A stretch of 64,000 bases of DNA from Hyphodiscus hymeniophilus. Its lineage: Eukaryota; Ascomycota; Leotiomycetes; Helotiales; Hyphodiscaceae. The stretch lies in contig VNKQ01000015.1 in NCBI GenBank assembly GCA_016508695.1, positions 124,001 to 188,000 on the forward strand, read 5' to 3'. A program made the position numbers and the translations under genes. Shown one piece after another: positions 33,852 to 46,644 of this stretch. Every line of letters begins with the position of its first letter. Position 1 is the stretch's first letter. The notes beneath the pieces were generated by a model. That model ran no database searches. It worked only from the letters and a program-made list of their open reading frames with translations, and had not been told where the DNA came from.

Positions 33852-34787
33852 TTTGGACGAAGTTAGAGCTGCATGGCGTTGAGGGTGATTGCATTGTAGG
33901 GATAGTAAGCATCGGGCGGTCGGAACCAAATAGCGTATCAAACTCCAGCCACAGCCACAGCTGGTGCAAAGTCTTTTAAGTCCTGTTCTGACGTGCTCAC
34001 AGTGTATGCATTGGCTTCCCCTTAGATTCCTGATCTCGTAACGCCTGGACAGTTTGTTCTTGATTTCACCCATCTCTAAGTTCTCTACGACAGCCTTACA
34101 CAAAGTCACTTACACGCTAGACACAACTTTCATGAGAGGGGCAAGCGCTCGGTATGCTCCGTCCTACATCTATCCATACAATTGAGCATGCCACAGTGCC
34201 ATACGATGCCCCAACGGTGGTACTCGATTCATTCTGTCCTTCTGAATTTAGATTCCCACGCACTTTCCCGCTCTTTCACTGTGATTTGGAAGATTAGATT
34301 TCCACTGAAATTTACTATTGAGTATTGAGGCGACGAGACGTAAGGCTTCTCTGAGACCCTGCTATCGCTCTTGCTTGCTTGCCGGCTTCTGAGATAAGGG
34401 AATCAGTTTGAAAAGTCATTGACAGTGCGCTGACCAAGGGCCCCATACTCAGGCTGCTGTAAAAAGCTCGTTATATTTTTTGACCAAGCGACTACCCACT
34501 TCATTAAGGCCGTACATCGGCGGATTCAAGACGGAAAATATACGTGGGTGTGTATAATATCGGCATTTCTGAAATCTTTATTCCATAGCATCATAACACC
34601 TTTTCCTTATTTTAAAAATGCGACGCACTTGTTAGGTACGCCGTGATGAAAAACTCGGGACTAAATTAGCCGCATTTGCTGCTTTACTGCTCTTCGCGAT
34701 TAAGGAAGCTTCGGACATATGGTCTCGTTCCCATCAATTTGCTGGCAGTGAGCCTTCGGTGGTATCTTCTCTCAGAGGAAGACATTT
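33852..34787. other. convergent intergenic region
   Basis: This lies between the 3' ends of PRP45 and the PTR2-like gene. No coding content is recognised. Confidence 0.5.
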
Positions 34788-36109
34788 TCATGCCTCTGAT
34801 TCACCAACTACCTCGTGTGAGTCTGACTCTCCACTTCTCTCGATCCGGTTCAGCTTCTCCTCTTGCTTGTTATGTTTCGAGAAAACCGCATAAAACACAA
34901 TCGTAGCTATGAACATTGTGCCACTCAACGCGGCAAACTGGACCATGACTTTGGACTGCACTGATAGTGGGGATAGCGCAAAGCCGAGTATCATGCCAAC
35001 AGAGCAGGAGAGAAGATTGATGGAGGATATGATGCTTTTCATCGAGGGTGGAGCTTTTGTATACGCAAACTCGATGCTAGAAAGGAAGGAAAAGATCTCG
35101 GATGCGCCCGTTAAAACATAGACGGGAACGATCCAGAACACACTGACCTGAGCGATGTCAACATTGATTATTGATATCAAGTCAGTGGAAGACTTTCATA
35201 AAATACTTACAGTCTCTAGCGGTGACGTGTTTACTACTGTAAGAAGTATTAGCGCTCTCTCTTATTTAGTCCCTAAGAAGAATCCATACAATGTTGACTC
35301 CAGGCAGCAAATGCAATCCCAGCACTCATCGTAAAGAAACCGGAAGGAGCCACGCACCCGAGACCGATAATAAGCAAGGAAACTATAAGTCCTGGGAAAC
35401 CTGCGTTATGCTCCAAAGATACGGGCAGAGATGTGACGAATAAAATGGCGATTCCGATCGTTGCGATCCTAGATTGTCTTGTCAGCAGAAATGCAACGGC
35501 AGTCAAAGAGCAGTTACAGACATTGCTCCAGAAAGAATCGTTTTGAAACGGCCCAGCCAACTGTCCGCCACGACAGCTCCCAAAATCGGTGTCAGATAGC
35601 ACCAAAATTGGAAGAAGTATCCTATTCCGGTTGCGGTGGCTTGGCCCTAAATTATAATATCAGTCATAACTCATTTGATCAGAACTAGATGTTTGAGTAA
35701 AATCATCGTTCGTTACCCGACCCAAAGCTCCCGGACGAAGCCTGTCATGAAAAGGATTCTGGATATAATTTTCTGTTCACAGTATCAAAGTTCTGTTTCG
35801 TATCGCAGTACCAACCATTGTGACTCACGCATTGGACCAGTCAAACATCGGTATGCAAACCGCTCCCCAACCTCTGCCATAGCGACCAAGAAGATTGCCA
35901 AAGGGATCTTGTCACTGACTCGTCTCAAGGTACTAAACTCCTCTTCTGTTGGTGAATCGTCGACTTCGACAAGGTTTTGAGCATGGGCATTTGTCGACTT
36001 CTCTCGCTCTCCATTTGCCAGTAGTCTGGCAAAAGTTAGCTTAAAAGGGAACATCGAAAAGCACCAAATACCCTTCTGGAACGACAATGTCAACTGTTGT
36101 TATCTCCAT
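34788..36109 (-). pseudogene. PTR2-type peptide transporter with large internal deletion, 326 aa open frame
   Basis: Seven exons join in phase: 36109-36072, 36025-35829, 35772-35717, 35646-35522, 35468-35290, 35236-35211 and 35147-34788. The front is canonical for fungal proton-coupled oligopeptide transporters: MAEVGERFAYRCLTGPMQNY, then GQATATGIGYFFQFWCYLTP, ADSWLGRFKTIL and TSLPVSLEHNAGFPG. The end is also canonical: GASEIFSFLSSIEFAYTKAP and a final helix. In exon 5 the sequence passes directly from LLIIGLG (helix 3-4 region) to CVAPSGFFTMSAGIAFAAWS (helix 9-10 region). The usual TGGIKSNV loop and some 250 residues are absent; family members are near 580-620 aa. The frame stays open, so it may be a deletion pseudogene or an expressed mini-protein. 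Transport activity is unlikely. Confidence 0.82.
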
Positions 36110-39100
36110 TGTGGATGCAACGCAAAACTTTGAGATATGGAATGGAAAGGGTCACGTAGAGTGAGAATATATATCATCGTTGAAAAAAATATGACTCAAT
36201 GCTACCTTGCATTAACACCCTGCAACATTTCAGAACCAAAGCCTTTACCCATTTACATGTGCGGCCAGGTTGTTTGCAGAAGAAAGAGCTTTTCAAATCG
36301 TCACCCTCATCGTGTTCGTGTTCGCACCTCAGCGTCTAGCAATTTAAAGGCCGACTCCCCAGACTGAAGCTGCCGTGCGCAGGCTACCACGCCGCCGCCC
36401 CCTGCTAGGGTTACGGCAAGATCCCTACAGACCTTGTTAGGCCTTATGGGGCTAGTATCCGATAAGCCTCCGAGCCAGCTTATTAGCAAACCAACACCAA
36501 CACCCACCTGTGCCACAGAAATATCTCCACCAGGTTGCACGAACAGTAAGAAAAGAGAAACAATGGGGATCGCGATCACCGGGTTTGTTTGGATAGGCCA
36601 CCTTGAACCACTTACAAACGTACAAGGTCTGTGCTCAAGTTTGTCCAGGTCGATTGTAAACAGTCTAAACAGATCCTTTTTATGAAAGTTCAGAAACAAG
36701 ACTCAAACACGACTCGAACAACATGCATTGCCCACTACTCGAGTAATTAGATGGAGTCGTCTGTTGTTCAGGGCGCAAGCTTTTCTATCATTGAGTTTCA
36801 GAAGCTTCGTCAAAGCAATCCCCCACCAGGAGCAGCTTACTTCCTGCTTGCCAGGCAGTGGGTCTCTTTTATCTGGACCTTCGGTCCTCATCTTGCCAGA
36901 CAGTACTCTAATTTGCGTAGGATCTTATTGGAACAACTCAGAAAGTCTTCGACTTGCCCGCCGAAGTGAGGTCTAAGTACATAAAAAGAATTATACAGAG
37001 TCGAAGATCCACGGCTAAGCCCTCAGTATCCAATAATGATATGCAGATCATGTGAAAAAACACTAATCTAACTCCCGCAAAGATTCCAGGAGCTTGTTTT
37101 AAGCACTGGGTCTTAAGAGGGGGGAAAGGTGAATTTGAGAGTCACATAGTAATACCACATAAACAATGACTCAAACTCTACTGACAAGAGTAATAGATCT
37201 CGGAAATGAGCCTTTTTGGCCTCGACGAGGGCAGCATTGATACAGGGCGTGTAATATTCCAGGCTTGACCACAAATTTACATTCTTCAAATGAATGGCTT
37301 CGGTGAAAATAGGATCTCAACAGATGTACAAGTACAAGGACCATTGTATCACAGATCAATGCCAAGCTCGTTTCTTCTCCCTTGGAGAAACTTGCATCTG
37401 GTCTTGGAGAGTCGTGCGCCACGTAGCTAGACAGGGAACCAAATCTGTGCCCACCTGCTTGGTGATCGAGAGGGCTCATCTGATCCCAGTTGCAAAGCGA
37501 ATACTAGACTGTAGAGGATTATGCTCGAGTGAGGCCTTTGCACTTGTTGGAATACCACAGCTAATAACACAGGACGGAATATTGTGTGCATGCTAACTTC
37601 TTCTCAAAAAGAATATGGCGACATTATAGAATGGAAATAATTGAAGTAGGATCGTAAGGACTGCCATTTGAACCCTCCCAGAGGAACTTGGGACTAATCA
37701 CTAAGCTCTCATTCAAAACTCAAACTAAGAGTTCTAATATCATTGCGCATTGAAACATCTGAGATACTGGAACAACAGGCCGTAGGGCCAGATCACGTGC
37801 CCATTGTTTCATGCCCTTTTCGAAACTTTATGCGGATTGGCTTTGAGCATGAGCCTATTCTTCCACAGGCTTTGAACACGAGCCTATTCTCATACAAACT
37901 TATAAGGCAGGCAACTGTTCCGGTGCTAAGATAGCTTCGTCTTTGGAGCTCTGTTCTTTATACTGACACAATATCGCATGTGGGCAATTAGACCTGCCCG
38001 ACCACCTAAAAAGAAAGGATTGAATAGTGTAAGACAAATCACCACTTGGTTTACTTCTCATTCTAATGATCAAATAGTTTTGTCCGTGTCTCCTGATCTC
38101 CAGGCTTCTTCCTTGCACTCAAATCTCCAGAGTCATCGCGAATGAAGTCTCGGTTTGGGTGGGTTTTGATAGACGTCGTCGATGACGCGGCAAAGGCTCT
38201 TCCGCGTGTTGGAGCTAAGAAGCATGAACATACAGGCACGAAACGTAGAAAAGAGAATATTTCATCAAAAGATTGAAACGGAGTTTAGTTCTGGCTAGTC
38301 GGAGGGTATCTTTGGGGTTGAGGTGGTTACTAGTCTACAAGAATCCATGTGCAAATGGCTCGAGCAATTGGCATGTGTTTACTCGAGTGTGTTTGTATTC
38401 ATCGCTACTATCTATTCATAGATTGTAACGCTTGGATCATGGCGAGGCCCTAATGTCCGAAGCATCCGCCGCCATCTCCCTTGGGAAAACCTGTTTCGTC
38501 TTTTCCTGAAACACAGATCTTCTCGATTCAACGTGGACTGCTTGATCGTCAGAAGCTCTCGCCAACCACAATCGTGCAGGAGCCATTTGAAAAATGGCCA
38601 CAGCGCATCAATTCAAGGTTGTTTTGCATGGTATGAAGAGCAACTGGGACTCTGCCACTCGAATATGCAAGAACGAAACCCATGTTACTCTCTACTCCAT
38701 GAGTCCACAACATGTTCTGCCACTTCATGAGTTTGGAGAAGGCGAGAAAAGCTAAGGAAAAGCTGTCCACGCGTTTCAAACCTCTCCCCTTTCCCAATCA
38801 TTCATGATTGGGTCCTGGGCATCTCAAAATGCATATCAAAGACCTCATCCCTTGCTCGCATGTGCGATAAAGCGTCGCCCCTGCCTATCAGCACAAATTC
38901 CCCATAATTATCGGCCCTCCTTCACCAGCGTTGTATCTCTCCCACACCAAAAAGGAAATCGTGTATATTGAAGTGGGCTGATTCGTCATTTGCTGATTGC
39001 GTACCTCGTATCAACTCCACCCTTTTCGGCCAGTCTCCTTAGGCGGATACGTGGTTTTTACCCGCTTTTAAATTTTGAGGACTTGATATTGGGAACGTCG

Positions 39101-39291
39101 CCATCCTGGAGCAATTACAGAACAACCCTCCCTTCCGTCCTCTGGAGTACTGGAAACCGCCCAAGGCCGTGCAGCACCACAGGAAGAAGAGTAGTCTTTG
39201 GAGCTCAAGGAGTAAGAGCAAGGCATTCAGTCTTTCGTTAACGAATATTCCGGTCGAGATTAAGGAGCATCCATCGGATAAGAAAGCAGAT
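36110..39291. other. 3.2-kb gene-free interval
   Basis: Open frames up to 130 codons exist on both strands (for example a hydrophobic one on the minus strand at 36307-36699). None shows family motifs, splice structure or convincing start context. A short tandem repeat near 37.85 kb is listed separately. Sequence open in frame from 39079 up to the GH16 ATG could be an unannotated upstream exon or leader of that gene. Confidence 0.5.
37839..37896. repeat. imperfect 29-bp tandem duplication
   Basis: Two adjacent 29-bp units share GGCTTTGARCAYGAGCCTAT and differ at a few positions (37839-37867 and 37868-37896). Two of the differences are transitions. Confidence 0.8.
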
Positions 39292-40614
39292 ATGTCGTTC
39301 GCTACGCTGGAAGATATGAATCAGAGGAGGAAACATCCTTATGCGGAAAACATCGGGATGTTGGGAGAGAGCAGCACGCCCATGGGTCCGCCGCCACAGT
39401 ATAAGCTTGACAGAGACGATACGCTGAACCCGAGTCCGTGGAATGTCAGGTATTGGGGTTGGAAGAAGTGGGCTGCTTTGATCGGGGGAGTAATTGTAAT
39501 TGTGGTTATTGTTGTGGTTGCTGCAGTGGAGGCTACCAAGAAGAGCAAATATCCAAATTATTCGGCCTTGCAATACAGTCTGGCTGATACATGTAAGCTT
39601 GCTCGTGCATGCCGTCTTTTCTCCTTATTTTCGAAAGAGCATTTATTAATGGTATTCCCACAGATTCTGGAGACTCATTCTTCGACAGCTTCGATTACTT
39701 CACCGGCTACGACCCCTCCTCTGGCTTCGTCCACTACGTACCCGCAACAGAAGCCCAAACCTTGAACCTCACCTATGCTTCCGCATCGTCCGCCGTCCTG
39801 CGTGTCGATACATCCGTGAACGCCTCTTCCGTCCCCAACGCGTCGACCGGTCGATTCTCCGTCCGCATAACGTCAAAGACCCAATACACAGACGGGCTTT
39901 TCATTTTCGACGTCGTACACACACCGATTGGTTGCGGAACCTGGCCGGCGCTCTGGCTCTCGGATCCAGATAATTGGCCGACCAACGGGGAAATAGATCT
40001 TATGGAAGCTGTGAACGTCGTTGGTAGTACGGAGAATCAAGTGACGTTACACACTTCACCAGGATGCAAGATGGATGTCAAGCGCAAGGAAACTGGGAAA
40101 TCATTGCAGACCAGCTGCGTCAACTCCACGAATGGGAACGCGGGATGTGGTGTTGATGCTGGGACTGCCACGTTCGGAACGGGATATAACGATAATGGCG
40201 GTGGGGTCATGGCAATGGAACTACGCTCTGCTGGAATCAGAGTCTGGCAATTCCTGCGCAGTGCGATCCCAGCCGACATCACAAGCGGTAGTCCAGACCC
40301 AAGCACGTGGGGAGAAGCGACAGCCGATTTCCCAGCAACGGATTGTGACATTGGAACACATTTCCGCAACCAGAGTATCATTGCCAATATTGATCTGTGT
40401 GGGAGTTGGGCAGGGACTCAAAGTGTTTATGACAAGACTTGTAAGTTCCCGCCTGTTCTCAAGAGAGATGCTGCGATGAACGGTTTCTAATCATGTTTGT
40501 CTAGGCGCAAGTACTACCTTTCCAACCTGCCAGGATCAAGTTGCAAACAATAGTCAGGCTTTTACAGACGCCTATTGGGAGTTCGGTAAATTCTCTGTCT
40601 ATAAGGCTTCGTAG
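39292..40614 (+). CDS. membrane-anchored GH16 endo-1,3(4)-beta-glucanase-like protein, 395 aa
   Basis: Exons are 39292-39592, 39664-40440 and 40505-40614 (GTAAGC/CAG and GTAAGT/TAG). A cytosolic N-tail is followed by one signal-anchor helix at about residues 60-79 (ALIGGVIVIVVIVVVAAVEA), making a type II membrane protein. A GH16 jelly-roll domain with several N-glycosylation sites lies outside. The catalytic signature GEIDLMEAVN gives ExDxxE at about E210, D212 and E215, so both the nucleophile and acid/base are present. GH16 enzymes of this layout hydrolyse or remodel beta-1,3/1,4-glucans of the cell wall. The first in-frame ATG was used; the frame is open another 210 nt upstream without an ATG, so a short 5' exon may be missing. 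Confidence 0.88.
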
Positions 40615-41364
40615 TCGCTTCTCCTTTCACGTCGTCAATGATCAACGGATGGATGTAATTTCTTTGTACGGATAGGCTAGATATGGGACGGGGCAAGCGC
40701 TGACTATGAATATGATGGCGTTATGAGAGGGAGAAGTCTCCGGTAAATTTCCTTTTCCCCGCCACCTTTTTCTTGTATCCGAATCTTTGGTGCAGGTATG
40801 AGATATTGGGTGGCTGTTTTTCACATGATTTGGATCAGGGATACTGGTAAATATTGCAATGGTGGAGAAATCAAAGTATATAAGCCCGCTTACCATCGGC
40901 ACAAGTTCTAGTTCTGGCAAAGGGAATGCGAAAGCAATCCATTCCAAAGAAGTCCTTCTATGGACATCACTACGTAGCAAGGAACTAAAGAACACAGCTG
41001 GGCCATAGCTCGTCACAAGCTTTAACGAGAACTTCTTTGTTGCTGTGTTCCTGGCTAAGATGTGCGAAGGGAAAATGACCAACAGCAACACTGTTGCTCA
41101 ACAGCAACATTGTTGTCAACAGTGATGTAGCAAACAACAGCAGGACTGAAGCAAGTGCTGCGGTTTCTTAACTGGGCCATTGGCGCAGTCTCTGTCGCTA
41201 GTTTGCGAGAAAATAGTATTCCCATGGGTGGAACATCTCACTGCTGTTTAGCTAAAGTCTACCCATAACTTTCGTCCCTCACATGTGATAGCACGTGGAG
41301 TTTGATTTGAGGATCAATAATATAAATACAACTATCTTTCAGCTCTCTCTGTCACTATTTCCCC
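40615..41364. other. convergent intergenic region with CAACA/TGTTG inverted repeats
   Basis: The spacer lies between GH16 and the P450 3' end. At about 41089-41134 the motif CAACAGCAACAYTGTTG occurs twice in tandem, each copy itself an inverted repeat, with AGCAACA-C-TGTTGCT perfectly symmetrical. No gene is seen. Confidence 0.6.
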
Positions 41365-43312
41365 TCAGAGCTTACGATCTCTGAAGTACAGGCTAGCTCT
41401 AGGGTCAGGATAGTAGCCTCCCTCCACACTGAAAGTCATCGGCCTCTTCCAGTCTCCGCCCTCGCCCGCACCCTGGCCCGCCGGTCCCACGCCGATGTCG
41501 TACCTGGACAGCAACTGGATGAGGATGGTCTTAATCTCGTTGGACGCGAAGAAGCGTCCCGGGCAAGCCCAGCGGCCGTGGCCGAAGACGGTGCTCTCGT
41601 TGGTCGTCGTGACGAACTGGTGCTTGTTCTCCTCGCCAGGGTGCGCGCGCAGATCGCTGAAGCGCCATGGATGGAACTCGTCCAGCGACGGCTGCGCGGG
41701 CATTGGTGACAGATACTTCTCATCCATGGCGCTGGTCTGTCGAGCTAGGGGTACGGAAACCGTGCTGTTGTAGGGGAGGTAGTCGCCGTTGGAGAGGTGA
41801 ATCCCTTTTGGAGCTCTGACGAGGCGAACCAGCATCGCTGGAGGGTTAGCGCATATCAAGTAGACGTCAGAAACATAGTGAAGTACCTGAACCCAGAGGA
41901 TTGACCCTTTGGCTTTCCTTGATGAAGCTGTCGAGCTTCCCTAGTTTCGGCATCGTCTGCTTGCGTAGTTTCCCGTCGGGCTCTTCGGCAGATATGCCTT
42001 CAATCTCCTCCCTCAGAACAGTTATGTATTCTGGGTGTGCAGCGAGATCATACAAGACGTTGGCCAATGTCATGGTGGTTGTGTGAATGGCAGCGAAAGC
42101 AGCAGCTAGAATGGTATCCGCGACTGATTCCGCGGTTGGTGTTTCATTTTTCTCGTAATGTCCCTGTTGGGTTTTTTCAGTACGACATTTCACGGCTGGC
42201 AAGCAACAAGAACTGGAAGACATTGGAAGCGAGAGGGACATAAATGGCAAAAGGTCTCAGTGGGCACATACCATAGACCAAGCTGCCAAGCTATGCTTAG
42301 CATTCGCATCAAAGTGGCTATCATCATCAACATCCTCCTGACTTTGCTTGCGCGCCTCGATCATCTCGTTCAACTGTGGCTTGAGTTTGTTGGCGACCTT
42401 TCGGCGGTATTCAACAGCTCGGCGGATGGAGGGCTTGAATGGAATTACAAAGGGTCGGAGGTATTGCGGGATCTTTTGAACTTCCTTGATCGCATTCGAT
42501 GAGTCGACGGTGTAGGTTGTCGTCAGAGCTATCCATTCTTCGTCGCGACATAGCGGTTGGCCAACAAAGATACGGCCACTCGCGAGAGCGACGATCCTCA
42601 AGAGTTTCTCGAAAATTTTGACCGATGTCCAATCTTCACAGTTCCTTATCCCTTCTTCTACTGCATACTGTATTTCATCTTGTAGGAGACGGAGAGTGAT
42701 ATTAATGCTGCATAAAGTCTCGATGTGAGCATTTATTCCAAATGAGGAAGTCAAAGTCTTCGATTTACAAACCATAGCGTGCTTCAGAAAGCAGGCAAAA
42801 TATTCTTAGCAGCCCACACAAAGAGTACGAGATCGCCAGAGAAAGGTAGATCACTCACTTCATAGTCCACTCATGCTTCAGATTCGACGAGGGGAGCAAA
42901 AGTCTTTCCAAGCCCAGTGTATTTCCCATTCAAGAGCTTGTAAGCCATTTGACGAAAGGACAGCTGATTATCGGGTAGGTCCTTAAGCTCATCAAAAAGG
43001 TAGTTGGGTAATATAATTCTCTTTTCGTTACTTCCAAATATGAATGGCTTATTCTGAAACTATGAAGGATGTCGTTAACAGCAGGCTTACAAATGGCATT
43101 TGGATTCAAAGTCTTGCACTCGAACATACTTTAGTTTTTGCTTTCATGAAAGAGCCATGCCAGTCTCTAACATCGAGCTCTCCCTCTGGAAAATTCGGTC
43201 GTGGTGGTAGATTGAAGTACCATTGTACTGCGAATGAGATTGTGAGGAGAACCGCAGTGACACCAACCACTGGCGACACTGCCAAGGTCCGGAGAGTTGT
43301 GATATTTAGCAT
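41365..43312 (-). CDS. cytochrome P450 monooxygenase, 537 aa
   Basis: Five exons fit in phase: 43312-43130, 43059-42889, 42781-42272, 42163-41887 and 41837-41365. The N-terminus has a membrane anchor (VVGVTAVLLTISFAVQWYF) followed by the proline hinge LPPRP. The I-helix reads AAFAAIHTTTMTLA, the K-helix ExxR is ESQR (about 371-374), the PERF-like segment is FHPWRF, and the heme loop is FGHGRWACPG with Cys about 472. It should be an ER-bound oxygenase. The second intron uses a weak donor, GTCGAA; the alternative reading through meets an in-frame TGA, so this junction needs cDNA. The style of the I-helix fits fungal P450s of secondary or xenobiotic metabolism; the substrate is unknown. Confidence 0.88.
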
Positions 43313-43421
43313 GGCTGGATCTCTGGAAATTGGTTTTGAGGATATGGATAATGTTTCTTGCTGGTGAGGAACTCGAATTAAATTATTGCAAGGCCATATG
43401 TATAGTGTGGCATTTGATTTG

Positions 43422-43457
43422 ATTTGATTTGATTATAAGCTTATAATCAAATCAAAT
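43422..43457. repeat. perfect 36-bp palindrome in the left end of the hAT element
   Basis: The sequence is symmetrical around AAGCTT, with arms TTTGATTTGATTATAAG. It could form a cruciform and probably reflects paired subterminal transposase-binding repeats. Confidence 0.85.
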
Positions 43458-46400
43458 TAACGTACCAAAATCTATAATCAAATCAAATCAATTATAATTG
43501 ATTTGATTTGATTATATAATTGATTATTTTACGTAAGATAATTACGTGATTTACGCTAAGCTATATTTGGCTTAGATTACTCGCTTACAAACCTTAATTT
43601 GATACCCTAGCTTTATAGACTAATAGATAAGCTTAAAGATAAAGCTAGTAACTATATACTATAAAGAATCGCAACTTGACAAATATAATCGCTACTTGAT
43701 AAATATATAATATTTAATTAATAATTTAATATTAATTAATAATATTAGATTTCTAAGACTTAAAAATATGTTATTAATAATTATAAATAATTTATAAGTA
43801 TATTTAAAATTAAAATAATTATTAGAAGCCTTTAGAATAATTAAATTTAATATATAACTCCTTAATTTTCCTTTAAAAAATAAAAATATTAAAATATCTT
43901 AAAGTATCTTACTTAACTCTTTATTATTATACTTGACTATTATTTAACCCTATTTATATATTTTATATATAAAGCTATTAATTATGTCTTTTATACAATC
44001 CGAACGTATAAATATACTTTAAAATAACGAAGATTTTAAAATTATTCTTAAAAGCCAATTTAATATCTTTAAAAGGGGCTACTTTATAAAGACGTTAAAC
44101 CCCCCTAAGAAGATAAAACATAGCCTAGAACTATTATTATAAGTTGTACTTATAAGAATTACTAGTAAGTTTTACTTATTTTTATAAAATAATAATTTAA
44201 AATAATTTATTAATTTTAATAATAAAAAATTTAAATTATAAAAAGTTAATTACTTTATAAGTAATTACTTTACGCACTATAAACAAAAGCACCCGGGAGT
44301 CCCTTTATACTCTTTATAAGAGAACTTTATAAGTAAGTTTTTAAATTATTTTAATATTATTAAATTTATTAAATAAATTAATTTATTAATTATTATTATT
44401 AGATTTCAATAGAAAGTTTTTAAGATATATTTACTTAAGATTTATAAAGTAATATATCTGATTATTATAGTTCTTAAAAAAGCCAAAAACGACCTTATAA
44501 AGTATTTAATAATAAAGAATTTAAAACTTTAGTTTTAAATTTTATATTATTAAATAATTTATCGTTTCGAATAGTTTCAAGTAAATCCTATAAAGATTTA
44601 CTTAATTATCTTTACGAGTAAGTATTATATTATAAATTATATTATATATATTAACTTTTATAGGGATATTCCTATTTTTAATAAAAATATATTAAAAATA
44701 AAACTCGAATCTTTATATCTTAATTCAATAAATAAGTTTATAAATAAACTTAAATATTATAAAGATAATTAAGGTTCTTTTAGCCTTACTTTAGACGCTT
44801 AGACCGCGTCTAATTAAGATGCTTATCTTAATATTATTATATAAGTCTATTTAATATTTATTATTTAATAATTAGGTTTAAATATTTATTAATTATTTTT
44901 AGTTATTTTATTAATAATAAATTTAAACTCGAATCAAATTTATTAGCTATAGAAGACCTAAGTAATAAGCACTTAAGGGCTTATATGTGTAAAGTTTTAA
45001 TAAAGACTTTAAAGAGATTTAATATTAAATTTAATATTAAAAGGATTTTATTTTTATTTTATTTTATTTTATTTTAAAACTTTATTAATATTTTACTAAT
45101 ATTTTTATAGTATTATAAGAAATAATAATTCTTCAAACGATACCTTAATATCTAACTTTATTCAAGCTTATAATATAGAAGGTATTAATTTTAAAGGAGA
45201 TATAGCTTATTATACTTACGTTTTAAATATCGTTACTTAAGATATATTAAAATTTATTATAAAGAACGAATAGGATTCTTTTCAAGATATAGAAGCTATA
45301 AGGGCTTTAGAAGCTAATATAGAAGAAAGTAAAATATTAAGTAAGTTATTATTATAATATATTTTATAATTTATTTACTAATATTATTTAGAGTTTTCTA
45401 TTTGGAAAAAACTCTAATTAATAATTATTGCGTTTAAATAAGGCCAAGAGAATAAGCGTGACTTATTAGCTCAAATTAAGGCGCTAAATATAACGGAATA
45501 TACTCTTCCTCAACTTAGTAAGTAAATATAGTTTTATAATATTTATTTGTTTATTTATTTATTTTGTTTATTTTTTTCAATTTATATTTATATTAATTTA
45601 TTTTTAAACTTATTTATAAATAGATAATATTACTCGATAGTCTTCGACTTATAATATAATTAATAGCTTTATAAACCTTTATAAACCTATTAATATAGTT
45701 ATAAGAACCTCGAGTAATAAAGCCTTTAAGAATTAAAGGTTATTAATTTCCAAATCGGAAATTAATTATTTAAAAGATACTTTAAAGATTATTAAAGTAT
45801 TTATTAAAGCTACAAATAAGTTATAAGGAGAAATATACTCTATAATATACTATACTATTCCCTTAATATATAGAATATATAATTCTTTAAGTAAAATAAG
45901 AGAAGAATTAAAAGTAAGTTTTGTTTTAATTAAAATTTAACTTATTATATTTATTAATAATATTATAAGACTAAAGGATATTTATTAATGCTATTAATAA
46001 AGGCATTAGTAAACTAAGAAAATATTATCCAAAGAATTCTTTTATAAGCTTTAAAAATAAGGCTTTATATATTAGTTTAATTCTAGACCCTAGAATCAAA
46101 CTAGAAGGGCTTTCTAATTTAAGCTTTTTATCCGGCCAAATAAGCGATATTAGAACTCTATTAGAGTCGGAATATAATTTGTAAGTTTATATTCTTTTAT
46201 TATATTTATATACTTATTATTATTTAGTAAAAAGCTTAATTATTTTAATTATTTACTAGAACCTTTATCTAGTACTAAAAGGTTAAACTTATATAACGAA
46301 GATTCGGATAACAATCTTTATATAAGCGAATTAGAAGACGAATTACAAAACGAGTTAATTAATTACTTAAATAAAAGAAGGCAAAATAAATTAGTAAGTA

Positions 46401-46515
46401 ATTTAAAATTAATTTTATTAATATTAATAAACTAATTATATTTTAGACTAACCTATTAGACTACTAGAAACTAAACTAGAGTAACTTTCTTGTCCTAGCT
46501 ATTATTACTAGGTAG

Positions 46516-46644
46516 TATTTACAAATTCCGGCTACTAGTACTTTTAGTAAAAGGTTCTTTTCTCAAGGAGCTTTAAATATAACTAAATTAAGGAATAGAC
46601 TTAATAAGTCTACCTTTAATATAATTATATATTTAAAGAATTAG
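46516..46644 (+). pseudogene. hAT transposase C-terminal dimerisation segment remnant
   Basis: In one frame this stretch reads YLQIPATSTFSKRFFSQGA, then NITKLRNRLNKSTF and a final LKN before a stop. This corresponds to the conserved hAT end (IPASSAPSERVFSxxG ... KxRNRL). Upstream near 46325-46380 the same strand reads LEDELQNELINYLNKRR, another typical hAT C-terminal stretch. The intervening frame is broken by stops. Confidence 0.8.

Noticed and set aside
36307..36699. 130-codon hydrophobic minus-strand ORF
   Set aside because: No homology-like motifs or splice structure; an equally open frame exists on the other strand.
39169..39291. Upstream extension of the GH16 reading frame starting at GTG
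   Set aside because: GTG is not a usual fungal start. The frame is open but lacks ATG, so the first ATG at 39292 was used and the extension is noted only as a possible missing exon.
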